Of a stretch of 64,000 bases of DNA, positions 49,973 to 58,748 are shown one piece after another. The stretch comes from Agrobacterium tumefaciens (GTDB lineage: Bacteria > Pseudomonadota > Alphaproteobacteria > Rhizobiales > Rhizobiaceae): contig NZ_CP039904.1 of assembly GCF_005221385.1 (NCBI RefSeq), positions 1,957,501 through 2,021,500 of the forward strand. Direction: 5' to 3'. Each line of letters begins with the position of its first letter. The stretch's first letter is position 1. The translations under genes were made by a program, and so were the position numbers. The notes beneath the pieces are model-generated. The model saw nothing but the letters and a program-made list of their open reading frames with translations. It ran no database searches and was not told the origin of the DNA.

Positions 49973-51559
49973 ATGCCTTGTTCCATCACCCTTTCAGACC
50001 TCTCATGGTCCACGCCTGACGGTCATCCGCTCTTTTCCCACATCAATCTTCGCTTCGGCCTCGAACGAGCCGGCCTTGTCGGGCGCAACGGCGTTGGCAA
50101 GACGACGCTTCTGAAGCTGATTGCCGGCGAATTGTCGCCGTCCGCCGGCACGGTCTCCGTCTCCGGCCGGATCGGCGTTCTCAGGCAAATCGTGCAGGTG
50201 ATGCCCGGGGAGACCGTCGCGGATCTTTTCAACGCGCGGGAGGCGCTCAAGGTTCTTTCCCGCGCCGAGGCGGGGCAGGCGACGCTGGAGGAGCTTGGTG
50301 ACGTTGACTGGATGCTGGAGGAAAAAATCGCCGATGCGCTGGCTGATGTCGGGTTGGACGCCTCGCCGTCAACGCTGCTTTCGGCTCTGTCCGGCGGGCA
50401 GCGCACACGGACGGCACTTGCAGCCCAGATCCATGCCGCCCCGGACTTCCTGATCCTCGATGAGCCGACCAACAATCTCGACCGTGACGGTCGTCTGTTC
50501 GTTGCCGATTTTCTGGCCGGTTGGCGTGGCGGAGCGGTTGTCGTCAGCCATGATCGGGAACTTCTCGATACGCTTGATGCGATCGTCGAAATGACGACGC
50601 TGGGCGCAACCCGTTATGGCGGCAACTGGAGCCATTACCGTGCGCAAAAGGCACAGGAACTGGCCGCCGCCGAACAGGACCTCGCCAGCGCCGAAAAGCG
50701 CCTGTCCGAAGTCAGGCGACGGTCGCAGGAGGCACTGGAACGCAAGGCCCGGCGCGACGCAAAGGGCGCCGCAAAAGCGGCAAAGGGGGATATGCCGCGC
50801 ATTGCCGCCGGTGGCATGAAAAGGCGTGCCGAAAACACCAGCGGCGACAATGCCAATCTCGCCAGTCGTCTGAAAGCCGAAGCGACCGATGATTTGCAGA
50901 CGGCGCGACAGCGGATCGAAGTCCTTCAGGACCTTACTGTCACCCTGCCACCCAGCGGGTTGCACGCAACCAGGACCGTATTGAGCCTGCAAAACCTGAC
51001 CGCAGGATATTCGGGAAAACAGCCCGTGTTCGCCGATCTTTCCTTCGAAATCACCGGCCCGCAGCGCGTGGCCGTGACAGGCCCGAACGGATCGGGAAAA
51101 ACGACGCTGCTTTCCGTGATCAGGAATGAACTGACGCCGTTGTCAGGAACGGTTCACCTCGGTGTGACGTCCGTCTTTCTGGACCAGCAGGTCAGCCTGC
51201 TGGACCCGAAGCTGTCGATCCGCGACAATTTCCTTCAACTCAACCCGCAGGCCGGAGAGAACGCCTGCAGGGCAGCGCTTGCCCGCTTCATGTTTCGTGC
51301 CGATGCCGCCTTGCAGATCGTCGGAACGCTTTCGGGTGGACAGATGCTGCGCGCGGGTCTTGCCTGCGTTCTTTGTGGCCCGCAGCCGCCGCAATTGCTG
51401 ATCCTCGATGAACCGACAAACCATCTGGATATCGATTCCATCGCGGCCGTGGAGGCCGGCCTGAGAGCCTATGACGGAGCGCTCCTGGTTGTCAGCCATG
51501 ATGAGGCATTTCTTGGCAAGATTGGCATCGATCGGCGGCTTACCCTTGGCGGACCGTGA
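49973..51559 (+). CDS. ABC-F family ATPase
   Basis: This 528-residue soluble protein has two ATPase domains and no membrane segment: Walker A GRNGVGKTTL near residue 38 and GPNGSGKTTL near residue 370, with signatures LSGGQRTRTAL and LSGGQMLRAGL and Walker B LILDEPTNNLD and LILDEPTNHLD. The domains are joined by a basic linker with KRLSEVRRRSQEALERKARR. ABC-F proteins bind the ribosomal E site and modulate translation or protect against antibiotics; which applies here is unknown. ATG 49973 has GGAGAAA about 9 bases upstream. It overlaps the end of the convergent TPR gene by 20 bases. Confidence 0.92.
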   Translation: MPCSITLSDLSWSTPDGHPLFSHINLRFGLERAGLVGRNGVGKTTLLKLIAGELSPSAGTVSVSGRIGVLRQIVQVMPGETVADLFNAREALKVLSRAEAGQATLEELGDVDWMLEEKIADALADVGLDASPSTLLSALSGGQRTRTALAAQIHAAPDFLILDEPTNNLDRDGRLFVADFLAGWRGGAVVVSHDRELLDTLDAIVEMTTLGATRYGGNWSHYRAQKAQELAAAEQDLASAEKRLSEVRRRSQEALERKARRDAKGAAKAAKGDMPRIAAGGMKRRAENTSGDNANLASRLKAEATDDLQTARQRIEVLQDLTVTLPPSGLHATRTVLSLQNLTAGYSGKQPVFADLSFEITGPQRVAVTGPNGSGKTTLLSVIRNELTPLSGTVHLGVTSVFLDQQVSLLDPKLSIRDNFLQLNPQAGENACRAALARFMFRADAALQIVGTLSGGQMLRAGLACVLCGPQPPQLLILDEPTNHLDIDSIAAVEAGLRAYDGALLVVSHDEAFLGKIGIDRRLTLGGP

Positions 51560-51869
51560 GGCGTCGTGATTGCGCACGCCGAAGCCGGACGTCCATCTGC
51601 CGTTTTGCCTGGATGTCACCCTTTTTCATGGCGACCGCGCTGCCTTCAACCCACGCGGCAACGGCACCGTCATCGTCTCCGAGATGCATAAGGCATTCGC
51701 CAAGTGCCGCCCAGGCCGCCGAGTAATCGTGGTCCTGGTGAACCGCCTCGCGCAGATGTTGCGCCGCATCGTCGAATTGCCGCGCGGCCATCAGGGCCTT
51801 TGCGAGTGAAAAGCGCAGGAGTGGGGCATCTTTACCGTCTTCCAGCATTTTCAGGAGCTTTTCAATCAT
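51540..51869 (-). CDS. small TPR-repeat protein
   Basis: This 109-residue protein consists mainly of two tetratricopeptide-like repeats (LLRFSLAKALMAARQFDDAA and HDYSAAWAALGECLMHLGDDDGAVAAW), followed by a basic tail (AKRQMDVRLRRAQSRR). It is presumably a cytoplasmic protein-interaction module. ATG 51869 (MIEKLL) is favoured by a TGGA 6 bases upstream; ATG 51875 adds two residues. Its 3' end overlaps the ABC-F gene by 20 bases on the opposite strand. Partner and function unknown. Confidence 0.75.
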   Translation of the reverse strand: MIEKLLKMLEDGKDAPLLRFSLAKALMAARQFDDAAQHLREAVHQDHDYSAAWAALGECLMHLGDDDGAVAAWVEGSAVAMKKGDIQAKRQMDVRLRRAQSRRLTVRQG

Positions 51870-51986
51870 CGTCATTCCATCGCAATGGTGGGCTTCATGC
51901 AAATCGATACGACGTCAAGTGCGGTTGAGGTCAAGCGGAGATTGGCGCCTCTCCGGAGGAAACCTCCGCTGATAAAGCGGAACGTT

Positions 51987-53066
51987 TCACATTGACATGC
52001 GGCGTACCGCGACCGGATCCCAGATATCATCAAGCGGCCCTTCAAGGGCGGTGCGCGGGGGAATGAGCTGCGGTTCGATAATGGTGACCTCCGGCTCTGC
52101 GCGGTTCTCTTCGAGCAGTTCGAACCCTTTTTCGAGCATTTGCGCAATATCGGGTTTGATCATGTAAACTGGAAAGGGAAGAAAAGACGCGAATGGGTCA
52201 TAGTCAAAACAGCCGACGACGATGTCGCCGAATGCCTCGCCGTCATGACGTCCCATGAAACGAAGCAACCCCTCGAAGTTGATCGATGAATTGACGAAGA
52301 AACAGCGGGGAAGGCGGCCCCTGCGCTCGAAGAAGCGTTCGAATGCCAGTTCCGTCATGCGCGGCGAATAGCCGGTGATTTCGATGTCATCACCACTTTG
52401 CACGCCGAAATAATCGGCTTTCGCGGCATGAAAGCCGTCAATACGCTCGCGGCTGGCGTGGTCGTCGTGACCGCCGAACAGGATGACGTCGTCTGGACCG
52501 AGCGACCCACCCTTTGCCGCATGGGCAAGGATTGCCGATGTCAGGATTTCCGCGCCGTGCCTGTTATTGGAAATGACGGACGACGCAAATTTGCCCGGCA
52601 GGTCGATATTGACGTGGGGAAGTGCGGCGCGTGCGCAGACCTGGTGAACGCCATCAGGATCGGTGACGCCCGCAATGAACAGGGCGTCAATCGAATAGGC
52701 GATCAGCGTCTCGACGGTCCGGCGCTCTTCCTCGGGGTCGCGTCGCCCGGAAACCACCATGGGTGACAGGCCGCGTTTGCGTGCCTGCCCCTCAAAGGTC
52801 TGTGCCATCGATGAAAAGAACCGGTTGTCATAAACCGGCACCAGAAGCCCGACGAGACCGGATTTTGAGCTCCTGAGGCCACGGGCCTGCAGATTGGTGG
52901 TGTAGCGCTGTGCCTTGGCGAGCGAGAGTATCTTGTCTGCGGTTTCCTCCGAAATCCGCCGCTTGCGCCACGATCCATTCAACACCGCGCTCACTGTCGA
53001 GGCGGACGCGCCAGACAAGAGCGACAAGTCATAAATGGTGGCTTTCTTGGAACTTATGCCTGTCAC
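51987..53066 (-). CDS. LacI family regulator of the D-allulose operon
   Basis: This 359-residue repressor has the LacI helix-turn-helix (KKATIYDLSLLSGASASTVSAVLNG, about residues 7-32, hinge helix near 55-65 with LQARGLRSS) and a periplasmic-binding-like effector domain. The start is a GTG at 53066 with GGGGAGAT upstream. It diverges from the ribose-type importer operon by 237 bases. Tandem LacI-type palindromes there (53142-53181) are its probable operators, with D-allulose or a derivative as inducer (inference). Confidence 0.92.
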   Translation of the reverse strand: MTGISSKKATIYDLSLLSGASASTVSAVLNGSWRKRRISEETADKILSLAKAQRYTTNLQARGLRSSKSGLVGLLVPVYDNRFFSSMAQTFEGQARKRGLSPMVVSGRRDPEEERRTVETLIAYSIDALFIAGVTDPDGVHQVCARAALPHVNIDLPGKFASSVISNNRHGAEILTSAILAHAAKGGSLGPDDVILFGGHDDHASRERIDGFHAAKADYFGVQSGDDIEITGYSPRMTELAFERFFERRGRLPRCFFVNSSINFEGLLRFMGRHDGEAFGDIVVGCFDYDPFASFLPFPVYMIKPDIAQMLEKGFELLEENRAEPEVTIIEPQLIPPRTALEGPLDDIWDPVAVRRMSM

Positions 53067-53110
53067 TTCGATCTCCCCAGCTGATTCCGATTATTAGAGC
53101 ACGCATCCCC

Positions 53111-53138
53111 TTGACGGAAGGGAGCTTCATGATATGGT
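53111..53138 (+). promoter_or_regulatory. promoter of the D-allulose operon
   Basis: TTGACG (53111-53116) and TATGGT (53133-53138), spaced by 16 bases, resemble -35 and -10 elements. Transcription would start near 53145, inside the first operator, leaving a leader of about 160 bases to the ATG at 53304. Confidence 0.5.
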
Positions 53139-53141
53139 TAT

Positions 53142-53181
53142 TGCACCATCGATTGTGCAGTTTGGCAATATCGATTGTGCA
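53142..53181. promoter_or_regulatory. tandem LacI-type operators
   Basis: The first site, TGCACCATCGATTGTGCA (53142-53159), is a near-perfect 18-bp palindrome centred on ATCGAT, matching its own reverse complement at all but one base pair. A second copy, GGCAATATCGATTGTGCA (53164-53181), is identical at 15 of 18 positions and lies exactly 22 bp away, two helical turns. Both are just downstream of the promoter, the classic position for repression by a LacI-type protein. Confidence 0.65.
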
Positions 53182-53303
53182 GGATGGTTGCTATGGGAGT
53201 GGCAAGGGAGAGTCTCGAATAAGCGAGATGAGAGATTTGAAGCGCAGCAGGGAAAAACTGGCTGCGGCGGATTTCGGTTGCCGATTTTTTGAGGAGGAAC
53301 ATC

Positions 53304-54281
53304 ATGAAGAAAATTATTGCTGCGGCGCTCGGCCTGTCGCTTGCGCTGCTCTCATCCGCGGCCTTCGCCGAAGGGCCGAAGGTTGGCGTCGTCGTCAAGA
53401 TCGGCGGTATTCCGTGGTTCAATGCCATGGAGGCCGGCATCAAGGAGCAGAGCAAGAAGCTCGGCGTTGACGGTTTCATGGTTGGCCCGACCAGCGCCGA
53501 CCCGGCCCTGCAGGTTCGTGCCATCGAAGACCTGATCGCCCAGAAGGTCGATTTCATCGGTGTCGTGCCGAATGATGCGAAGGTGCTTGAGCCGGTGCTG
53601 AAGAAGGCCCAGGCCGCCGGCATCAAGGTCATCACCCATGAATCGCCCAAGCAGCTCGGCGCTGACTGGGATTTCGAACTGGCTTCCGCCAAGGGTTTTG
53701 GTGAAGCGCATGGCAAGCTTCTGGCGGAAAAGATGGGCGGCAAGGGTTCTTATGCCGTCTTTGTCGGTTCGCTCACCGTGCCGCTTCACAATGCCTGGGC
53801 CGATTCCGCCATCGCCTATATCAAGGCCAATTATCCGGACATGAAGCTCGTCGGCGACCGCTACGGCGTCGCCGAAGATCTCGACAAGAGCCGGTCGACG
53901 GCGCTCGATCTGATGTCCGCCAATGCTGACCTGAGCGGTTTCCTTGCCTTCGGTTCGCAGGGGCCGATCGGTGCCGGACGTGCCGTGGAAGAGCGGCGCA
54001 AGGATGGCAAGGTCTTCGTCATCGGCCCGTTTTCGCCGGGGCAGGGCGCCAAGCTGATCAAATCCGGTGCCCTGACTGGCGGCTTCATGTGGAACCCGAA
54101 ACAGGCCGGTGAGGTGTTCATCACGCTCGCCGACCGCATCGCCAAGGGCGAGACACCCAAGGCCGGCGACAATATCGAAGGTCTCGGTACCATCAACCCC
54201 GAGGGTAACACCATCGTCGTCGACCAGCTTTTGAAGATCGACAAAGAAAGCATCGACAAGCTCGTTTCCATGGGCCTCTGA
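53304..54281 (+). CDS. ribose-type ABC sugar-binding protein (probable D-allulose binder)
   Basis: This 325-residue periplasmic protein has a signal peptide (MKKIIAAALGLSLALLSSAAFA) and the ribose/autoinducer-2-type fold (Peripla_BP_4): VGVVVKIGGIPWFNAMEAGI, PTSADPALQVRAIEDLIAQ, VVPNDAKVLEPVLKKA and GAGRAVEERRKDGKVFVIG. It is the first gene of the operon, with a strong ribosome binding site GAGGAGGAAC. Because the operon contains D-psicose 3-epimerase, D-allulose is the likely ligand (inference). A strong hairpin after the gene could stabilise its mRNA relative to the rest of the operon. Confidence 0.92.
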   Translation: MKKIIAAALGLSLALLSSAAFAEGPKVGVVVKIGGIPWFNAMEAGIKEQSKKLGVDGFMVGPTSADPALQVRAIEDLIAQKVDFIGVVPNDAKVLEPVLKKAQAAGIKVITHESPKQLGADWDFELASAKGFGEAHGKLLAEKMGGKGSYAVFVGSLTVPLHNAWADSAIAYIKANYPDMKLVGDRYGVAEDLDKSRSTALDLMSANADLSGFLAFGSQGPIGAGRAVEERRKDGKVFVIGPFSPGQGAKLIKSGALTGGFMWNPKQAGEVFITLADRIAKGETPKAGDNIEGLGTINPEGNTIVVDQLLKIDKESIDKLVSMGL

Positions 54282-54298
54282 TCCTCCCCAGAGCCGCA

Positions 54299-54331
54299 GG
54301 CGTCGCGCGGGAAAAATACCCGCGCGACGCC
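54299..54331 (+). promoter_or_regulatory. intercistronic hairpin after the binding-protein gene
   Basis: GGCGTCGCGCGGG and CCCGCGCGACGCC form a perfect 13-bp GC-rich stem with the loop AAAAATA, in the 117-base gap between binding-protein and ATPase genes. There is no U-run, so partial termination or protection of the upstream mRNA from 3' exonucleases, raising binding-protein yield, is likely. Confidence 0.6.
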
Positions 54332-54398
54332 CATTCAGGAAAACATGCCGAGCGCCACGTCTGCGATGCTTTCGCGGCGAAAGGAGAGATACGCTATC

Positions 54399-55889
54399 AT
54401 GAGCGCAGAACCGCTCCTGTCCCTCAAAAATGTCAAAGTCACCTTTGGCGGCGTGCGCGCCCTGAAGGGCGTTTCTTTCGAGGTCAATCCCGGTGAAGTG
54501 CATTGCCTTGCCGGCGAAAATGGCTGTGGCAAAAGCACGCTGATCAAGGTCATAACAGGCGTTTATACGCCCGAAAACGATGCGGAACTGTATTTCGACG
54601 GCAAGCCGATAGCCGCGATGACCCCGACGCTTGCGCAATCGCTTGGTATTCAGGTGATCTGGCAGGATCTGGCGCTGTTTGATGAAATGTCGGTGGCGGA
54701 GAATATCGGCTTTCAGTACGCGGTAAACGGCAGGTATGGGCTGGTCGACAAAGGCGCGATTGAAAATGCTGCCGAGAAGGCTTTGGCTCGGCTCGGCGTT
54801 GAGATCGATATTCACCGGCCGCTGAAGGAACTGCCCATTGCCCAACGCCAGATCGTGGCGATTGCCCGTGCGCTGGTCGGGGAAGCGCGCCTCGTTTTCA
54901 TGGACGAGCCGACCGCGTCGCTGACGCAATCGGAAACGGACTACCTGATCGATATCGTCCGCAACCTCTCCGCCTCCGGCGTTGCGGTTGTGTTCGTCTC
55001 GCACCGGCTGGCGGAAGTGCTTGAGATTTCGGACCGTATCACCGTGCTGCGTGACGGATCGCTTGTCGGGGTCTTCCCGGTTGAAGGCATGACCCAGTCA
55101 CGCGTGACCGAACTGATGACCGGCCGTAATTTCGACAGCGCCGTCATTGCCGCTGATCACGATGACAAGCCGGTCGTTCTGTCCGTGCGCGGGCTCAGCC
55201 GTGCAGGTGAGTTTGAAGACGTGTCTTTCGATTTAAGGAGGGGCGAAACGCTGGGGATTACCGGCCTGCTGGGAGCCGGACGCACCGAACTGGCCTTGAC
55301 CCTTTTCGGAATGCATCGGCCGCAATCGGGTGAAATCCTGATCGACGGGAAGAAAGTGAATTTTCATTCCAACCGGGATGCTATCCGGGCCGGCGTCGCC
55401 TATCTTTCCGAAGACCGGCTGGCACTTGGTCTCAATCAGCCCCAGTCGATTGCCGATAATCTCGTCATGGCCTCGCTCGACCGTTTGCTGACGGGCGGCC
55501 TTATTTCGCCATCGAAAAAGGCGGATGTGGTTTCCCGCTGGATTTCAGCGCTCGGCGTCAAGATCGGCCTGCCGGAAGACCCGATCCGTACGCTTTCGGG
55601 TGGAAACCAGCAGCGCGTGGCCATTGCCAAGTGGCTGGCGATCGGGCCGAAAATCCTCATTCTGGACGCGCCGACCGTGGGTGTCGATGTCGGTGCCCGC
55701 GCCGGCATTTTCGAAATTGTCCGAAAGCTCGCCGCCGAAGGTCTTTCGATCATCGTCATCTCCGACGAGCCGCCGGAAGTCTATTTCAACACTGACAGGA
55801 TCATCCACATGGTCGAAGGCCGGTTCCACGCCACCCATGATCCGCGACATGTGTCGCTTACCGAACTGGAGTCCGCCATCTATGCGTAG
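54399..55889 (+). CDS. ribose-type ABC double ATP-binding protein
   Basis: This 496-residue cytoplasmic ATPase has the two-domain architecture of RbsA/AraG. The N-terminal domain has Walker A GENGCGKSTL near residue 39, the degenerate-looking but usual signature region LPIAQRQIVAIARAL and Walker B VFMDEPTASL; the C-terminal half has GLLGAGRTEL and the signature LSGGNQQRVAIAKWL. ATG 54399 is chosen (AAGGAGAGAT upstream). Its end overlaps the first permease gene by 8 bases. It energises the importer encoded by the neighbouring genes. Confidence 0.94.
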   Translation: MSAEPLLSLKNVKVTFGGVRALKGVSFEVNPGEVHCLAGENGCGKSTLIKVITGVYTPENDAELYFDGKPIAAMTPTLAQSLGIQVIWQDLALFDEMSVAENIGFQYAVNGRYGLVDKGAIENAAEKALARLGVEIDIHRPLKELPIAQRQIVAIARALVGEARLVFMDEPTASLTQSETDYLIDIVRNLSASGVAVVFVSHRLAEVLEISDRITVLRDGSLVGVFPVEGMTQSRVTELMTGRNFDSAVIAADHDDKPVVLSVRGLSRAGEFEDVSFDLRRGETLGITGLLGAGRTELALTLFGMHRPQSGEILIDGKKVNFHSNRDAIRAGVAYLSEDRLALGLNQPQSIADNLVMASLDRLLTGGLISPSKKADVVSRWISALGVKIGLPEDPIRTLSGGNQQRVAIAKWLAIGPKILILDAPTVGVDVGARAGIFEIVRKLAAEGLSIIVISDEPPEVYFNTDRIIHMVEGRFHATHDPRHVSLTELESAIYA

Positions 55890-56898
55890 GCTCATCCTCG
55901 GACATACGACCGAATTCACACTGCTTGTGGTCATGGTGCTGCTCTGCACGGGCCTGTCCTTCGCAACCGACCGTTTCCTCACCATCTCCAATGCCTTCGA
56001 TGTGCTGAATGTCTCGGCGGTCAACATCATCTTTGCGGTCGGCCTGCTTGTCGTGTTGATTTCAGGCGGTATCGACATCTCCTTCGCCGTTGCCGCTTCC
56101 GTCGTGCAATATGTGACGGTGCTGGCGCTCAATGCGCTCGGCGGAGGAAACTGGGCGGAAGGTTTCATCATTGCCGGCGCCGTCGGCCTTGGTCTCGGCT
56201 TCGTCAACGCCTTTCTGGTCTGGCGGCTCAATATCATTTCCATCGTCGCGACCATTTCCACCTTCAACATCTTCTTCGGGCTGTTGATGTTCTTCACCAA
56301 GGGCGTGTCGATCTACGACCTGCCGGAATGGCTTTCGACCCGCGTGGTGTTTTATGAGCGCGAGATGCCGGATGGTTCCTGGGTCGAGCTGACGCTGCCG
56401 GTCGTGGTCATGATCCTCTGCTGCCTCGCCACCTGGTTCATGATTTCGCGCACCACCATCGGCCGCAAGCTTTATGCCTTCGGTGACAATCCGGAAGGCG
56501 CACGCCGCTTCGGCATCAATATCGGCGCCATGCATTACATTTCCTTCGGCTGGCTCGGCCTGATGGCTGGTATTGCCGGGCTCATGCAGGCCCATTACGC
56601 GCAGGAGGTCGTGCCCAACGCGCTTTATGGCCGCGAGCTGGATGTTCTTGCTGCCACCGTGCTTGGCGGCGCGCGGCTTGGCGGCGGCAAGGGTTCGGTC
56701 ATCGGCTGCGTGCTTGGCGTGTTGATGGTGTCCATCACCCAGAACGGCCTCAACCTGATGGGCGTCTCTCCCTTTGCATTCAAGATGATCGTCGGCGCCA
56801 TCATTCTCATCGCAATCACGCTGTCCTCCACCCGGTTCGACAAGCTGCTGCCGGCGGCCCTGCGAACCTCCGCAAACAAGGAGAGTGCGCAGCGATGA
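55882..56898 (+). CDS. ribose-type ABC sugar permease 1
   Basis: This 338-residue inner-membrane permease of the BPD_transp_2/RbsC family has around eight to ten helices. It shows NVSAVNIIFAVGLLVVLISGGIDISF, the conserved GlyGly-Asp pattern near the N-terminal third, and a late LAATVLGGARLGGGKGSVIG segment. The start ATG at 55882 lies inside the end of the ATPase gene (8-base overlap), so the longer open frame upstream is ATPase shadow. It overlaps the next permease gene by 4 bases. Two different permeases indicate a heterodimeric channel. Confidence 0.93.
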   Translation: MRRLILGHTTEFTLLVVMVLLCTGLSFATDRFLTISNAFDVLNVSAVNIIFAVGLLVVLISGGIDISFAVAASVVQYVTVLALNALGGGNWAEGFIIAGAVGLGLGFVNAFLVWRLNIISIVATISTFNIFFGLLMFFTKGVSIYDLPEWLSTRVVFYEREMPDGSWVELTLPVVVMILCCLATWFMISRTTIGRKLYAFGDNPEGARRFGINIGAMHYISFGWLGLMAGIAGLMQAHYAQEVVPNALYGRELDVLAATVLGGARLGGGKGSVIGCVLGVLMVSITQNGLNLMGVSPFAFKMIVGAIILIAITLSSTRFDKLLPAALRTSANKESAQR

Positions 56899-57890
56899 GC
56901 AGCTTCGTTCGCAAATTCAACGCGATTTTCGGCGCTGACATGGCCGGGCCGGTGATTGCCTTTGTCGCGGTCATGCTCATCTTCGGGACGCTGGCGGATA
57001 ATTTCCTGTCGCTCGCCACATTCGGTTCGGTCGCCTTCCAGCTGCCGGAACTCGGTCTGCTGACACTGGCGATGCTGCTGCCACTGCTGACCGGCGGGAT
57101 CAATCTTTCGGTCACTTTCGCCGCCAATCTGTCGGGGCTGGCGGCCGCCTGGGTGCTGCAGGCCCATGGCGGCGTGGACGCACCGCCGAGCGCCTTCCTG
57201 CTCGCCTGCCTTGCCGCCCTTGCCACCGGCGGCGCTGCCGGCGCCATGACCGGCGCGGCAATTGCCTATACCCGCGCGCACCCGATCCTCGTCACCCTGT
57301 CGATGATGATTTTCCTGCGCGGGCTCGGGGAGTTTCTGACGCGTGGAGGCGATGTTTCCGGTTTTCCGACCTATATGGCGCCGCTTGGTCACGGCACGCT
57401 TTTCGGGCTGCCCATCCCGCTGCTGATCTTCATCGCCTGTGTCGGGCTGTGGCACGTACTCCTGACCCGCACCAAGCTCGGTTTCGGTCTGTTGATGATC
57501 GGCTCCAATATCGAGGCGGCGCGTTATTCCGGTCTCAACACCCGCAAGATCCAGGTGCTCGTCTACACGCTCTCGGGTCTCATGTGTGCCGTCGCCGGCA
57601 TCATCATGCTTGCCCGCTTCAACTCGGTGCGTGTGGGACACGGTGAATCCTACCTGCTGATCACGGTACTGGCGGCGTTCCTCGGCGGCATCAATCCATT
57701 CGGCGGCTTCGGCCGTGTGCTGCCCGTCTTTGTCGCGCTGATCGTTCTGCAGCTCCTGTCGTCCGGGCTCAACCTTCTCGGCGCAAACCAGCATCTGGCA
57801 ACGGCGCTGTGGGGTGTGCTGATGATTGTCGTCATGGCGGCGCGCGGCCTGTTTTCAAGCTACTTCGCATCTCTCAGAAAGAAGGTATGA
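56895..57890 (+). CDS. ribose-type ABC sugar permease 2
   Basis: This 331-residue permease is the second RbsC-type subunit, with LGLLTLAMLLPLLTGGINLSV, GAMTGAAIAYTRAHPILVTL and LAAFLGGINPFGGFGRVLPV. It has about eight to ten transmembrane helices. The ATG at 56895 overlaps the preceding stop by 4 bases. The Gly-Gly-Ile-Asn in place of GGIDIS at the motif shows it is a diverged partner rather than a duplicate. An isomerase gene follows directly. Confidence 0.93.
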   Translation: MSSFVRKFNAIFGADMAGPVIAFVAVMLIFGTLADNFLSLATFGSVAFQLPELGLLTLAMLLPLLTGGINLSVTFAANLSGLAAAWVLQAHGGVDAPPSAFLLACLAALATGGAAGAMTGAAIAYTRAHPILVTLSMMIFLRGLGEFLTRGGDVSGFPTYMAPLGHGTLFGLPIPLLIFIACVGLWHVLLTRTKLGFGLLMIGSNIEAARYSGLNTRKIQVLVYTLSGLMCAVAGIIMLARFNSVRVGHGESYLLITVLAAFLGGINPFGGFGRVLPVFVALIVLQLLSSGLNLLGANQHLATALWGVLMIVVMAARGLFSSYFASLRKKV

Positions 57891-57891
57891 C

Positions 57892-58740
57892 GTGCAAGGC
57901 TTCGGTGTTCACGCAATGATGTGGTCCCTCAACTGGGATCATGAAAGCGCCAGGCGGGCCATTACAGGTGCTGCGGATTATGGGCAGGACTTCATCGAGA
58001 TTCCGCTTGTCGATCTTGCATCCGTTGACACGGCGCATACCCGCGCCCTGCTGGAGAAATACGGCCTGCGGGCTGCCTGCTCGCTGGTCCTGCCGGAGCC
58101 CGCCTGGGCCTCCGTCCGTCCGGAAGCAGCCGTCGCCCATCTGAAGGCTGCACTGGACAAGGCCGCCGAAATGGGGGCGGAGGCGCTGACCGGCGTGACC
58201 TATGGCGGCACCAGCGAGCGCACGGGTTTTCCGCCGACGCAGGCTGAATACGACAATCTGACACGGGCGCTATCTCAGGCTGCCGGCCACGCGAAGACGC
58301 TTGGCCTGCAATTCGGTATCGAGGCCGTCAACCGCTACGAAAACCATCTGGTCAACTCAGCCGAGCAGGCCGTGGCGCTGGTTGAGCGTATCGGTGCCGA
58401 CAATATCTTTGTCCATCTCGATACCTTCCACATGAACATGGAAGAGAAGGGTATCGCCAATGGCATCATCGCTGCCCGTAACCATCTGAAATACATGCAT
58501 ATGTCGGAAAGTGACCGCGGCACGCCGGGTTTCGGCAACGTTGCCTGGGACGCGGTGTTTGCCGCACTCGCGGCCATTGGCTTCAAGGGCGTGCTGACGC
58601 TCGAAAGCTTTGTCGCGATGCCGGAGGAGATGGCGGGTGCGATTTCCACCTGGCGGCCGGTCGCTTCAGGCGCAGACGAGGTCCTCGACAAGGGGCTGGC
58701 CTTCCTGCGCGACAAGGCAAGCCAGTACCGGATTTTCTGA
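57892..58740 (+). CDS. second sugar 3-epimerase paralogue (TIM barrel)
   Basis: This 282-residue protein belongs to the D-tagatose/D-psicose 3-epimerase group of the sugar phosphate isomerase/epimerase (AP endonuclease 2) fold. All four metal ligands are present: E144 (FGIEAVNRYE), D177 (HLDTFHMN), H203 (YMHMSESDRG) and E238 (TLESF). It differs from the D-psicose 3-epimerase encoded in the same operon in length and in the ligand loops (ESDRGTPGFG against ESNRRVPGKG). It may act on the C4 or C3 of a related ketose. The start is GTG 57892, just after the permease stop, with GAAGG upstream. Confidence 0.88.
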   Translation: MQGFGVHAMMWSLNWDHESARRAITGAADYGQDFIEIPLVDLASVDTAHTRALLEKYGLRAACSLVLPEPAWASVRPEAAVAHLKAALDKAAEMGAEALTGVTYGGTSERTGFPPTQAEYDNLTRALSQAAGHAKTLGLQFGIEAVNRYENHLVNSAEQAVALVERIGADNIFVHLDTFHMNMEEKGIANGIIAARNHLKYMHMSESDRGTPGFGNVAWDAVFAALAAIGFKGVLTLESFVAMPEEMAGAISTWRPVASGADEVLDKGLAFLRDKASQYRIF

Positions 58741-58748
58741 CCGCAATC

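Noticed and set aside
51930..51986. Hairpins GGAGG/CCTCC and CCGC/GCGG after the LacI gene as an intrinsic terminator
   Set aside because: Stems are short and there is no U-run on the minus strand, so I did not list it.
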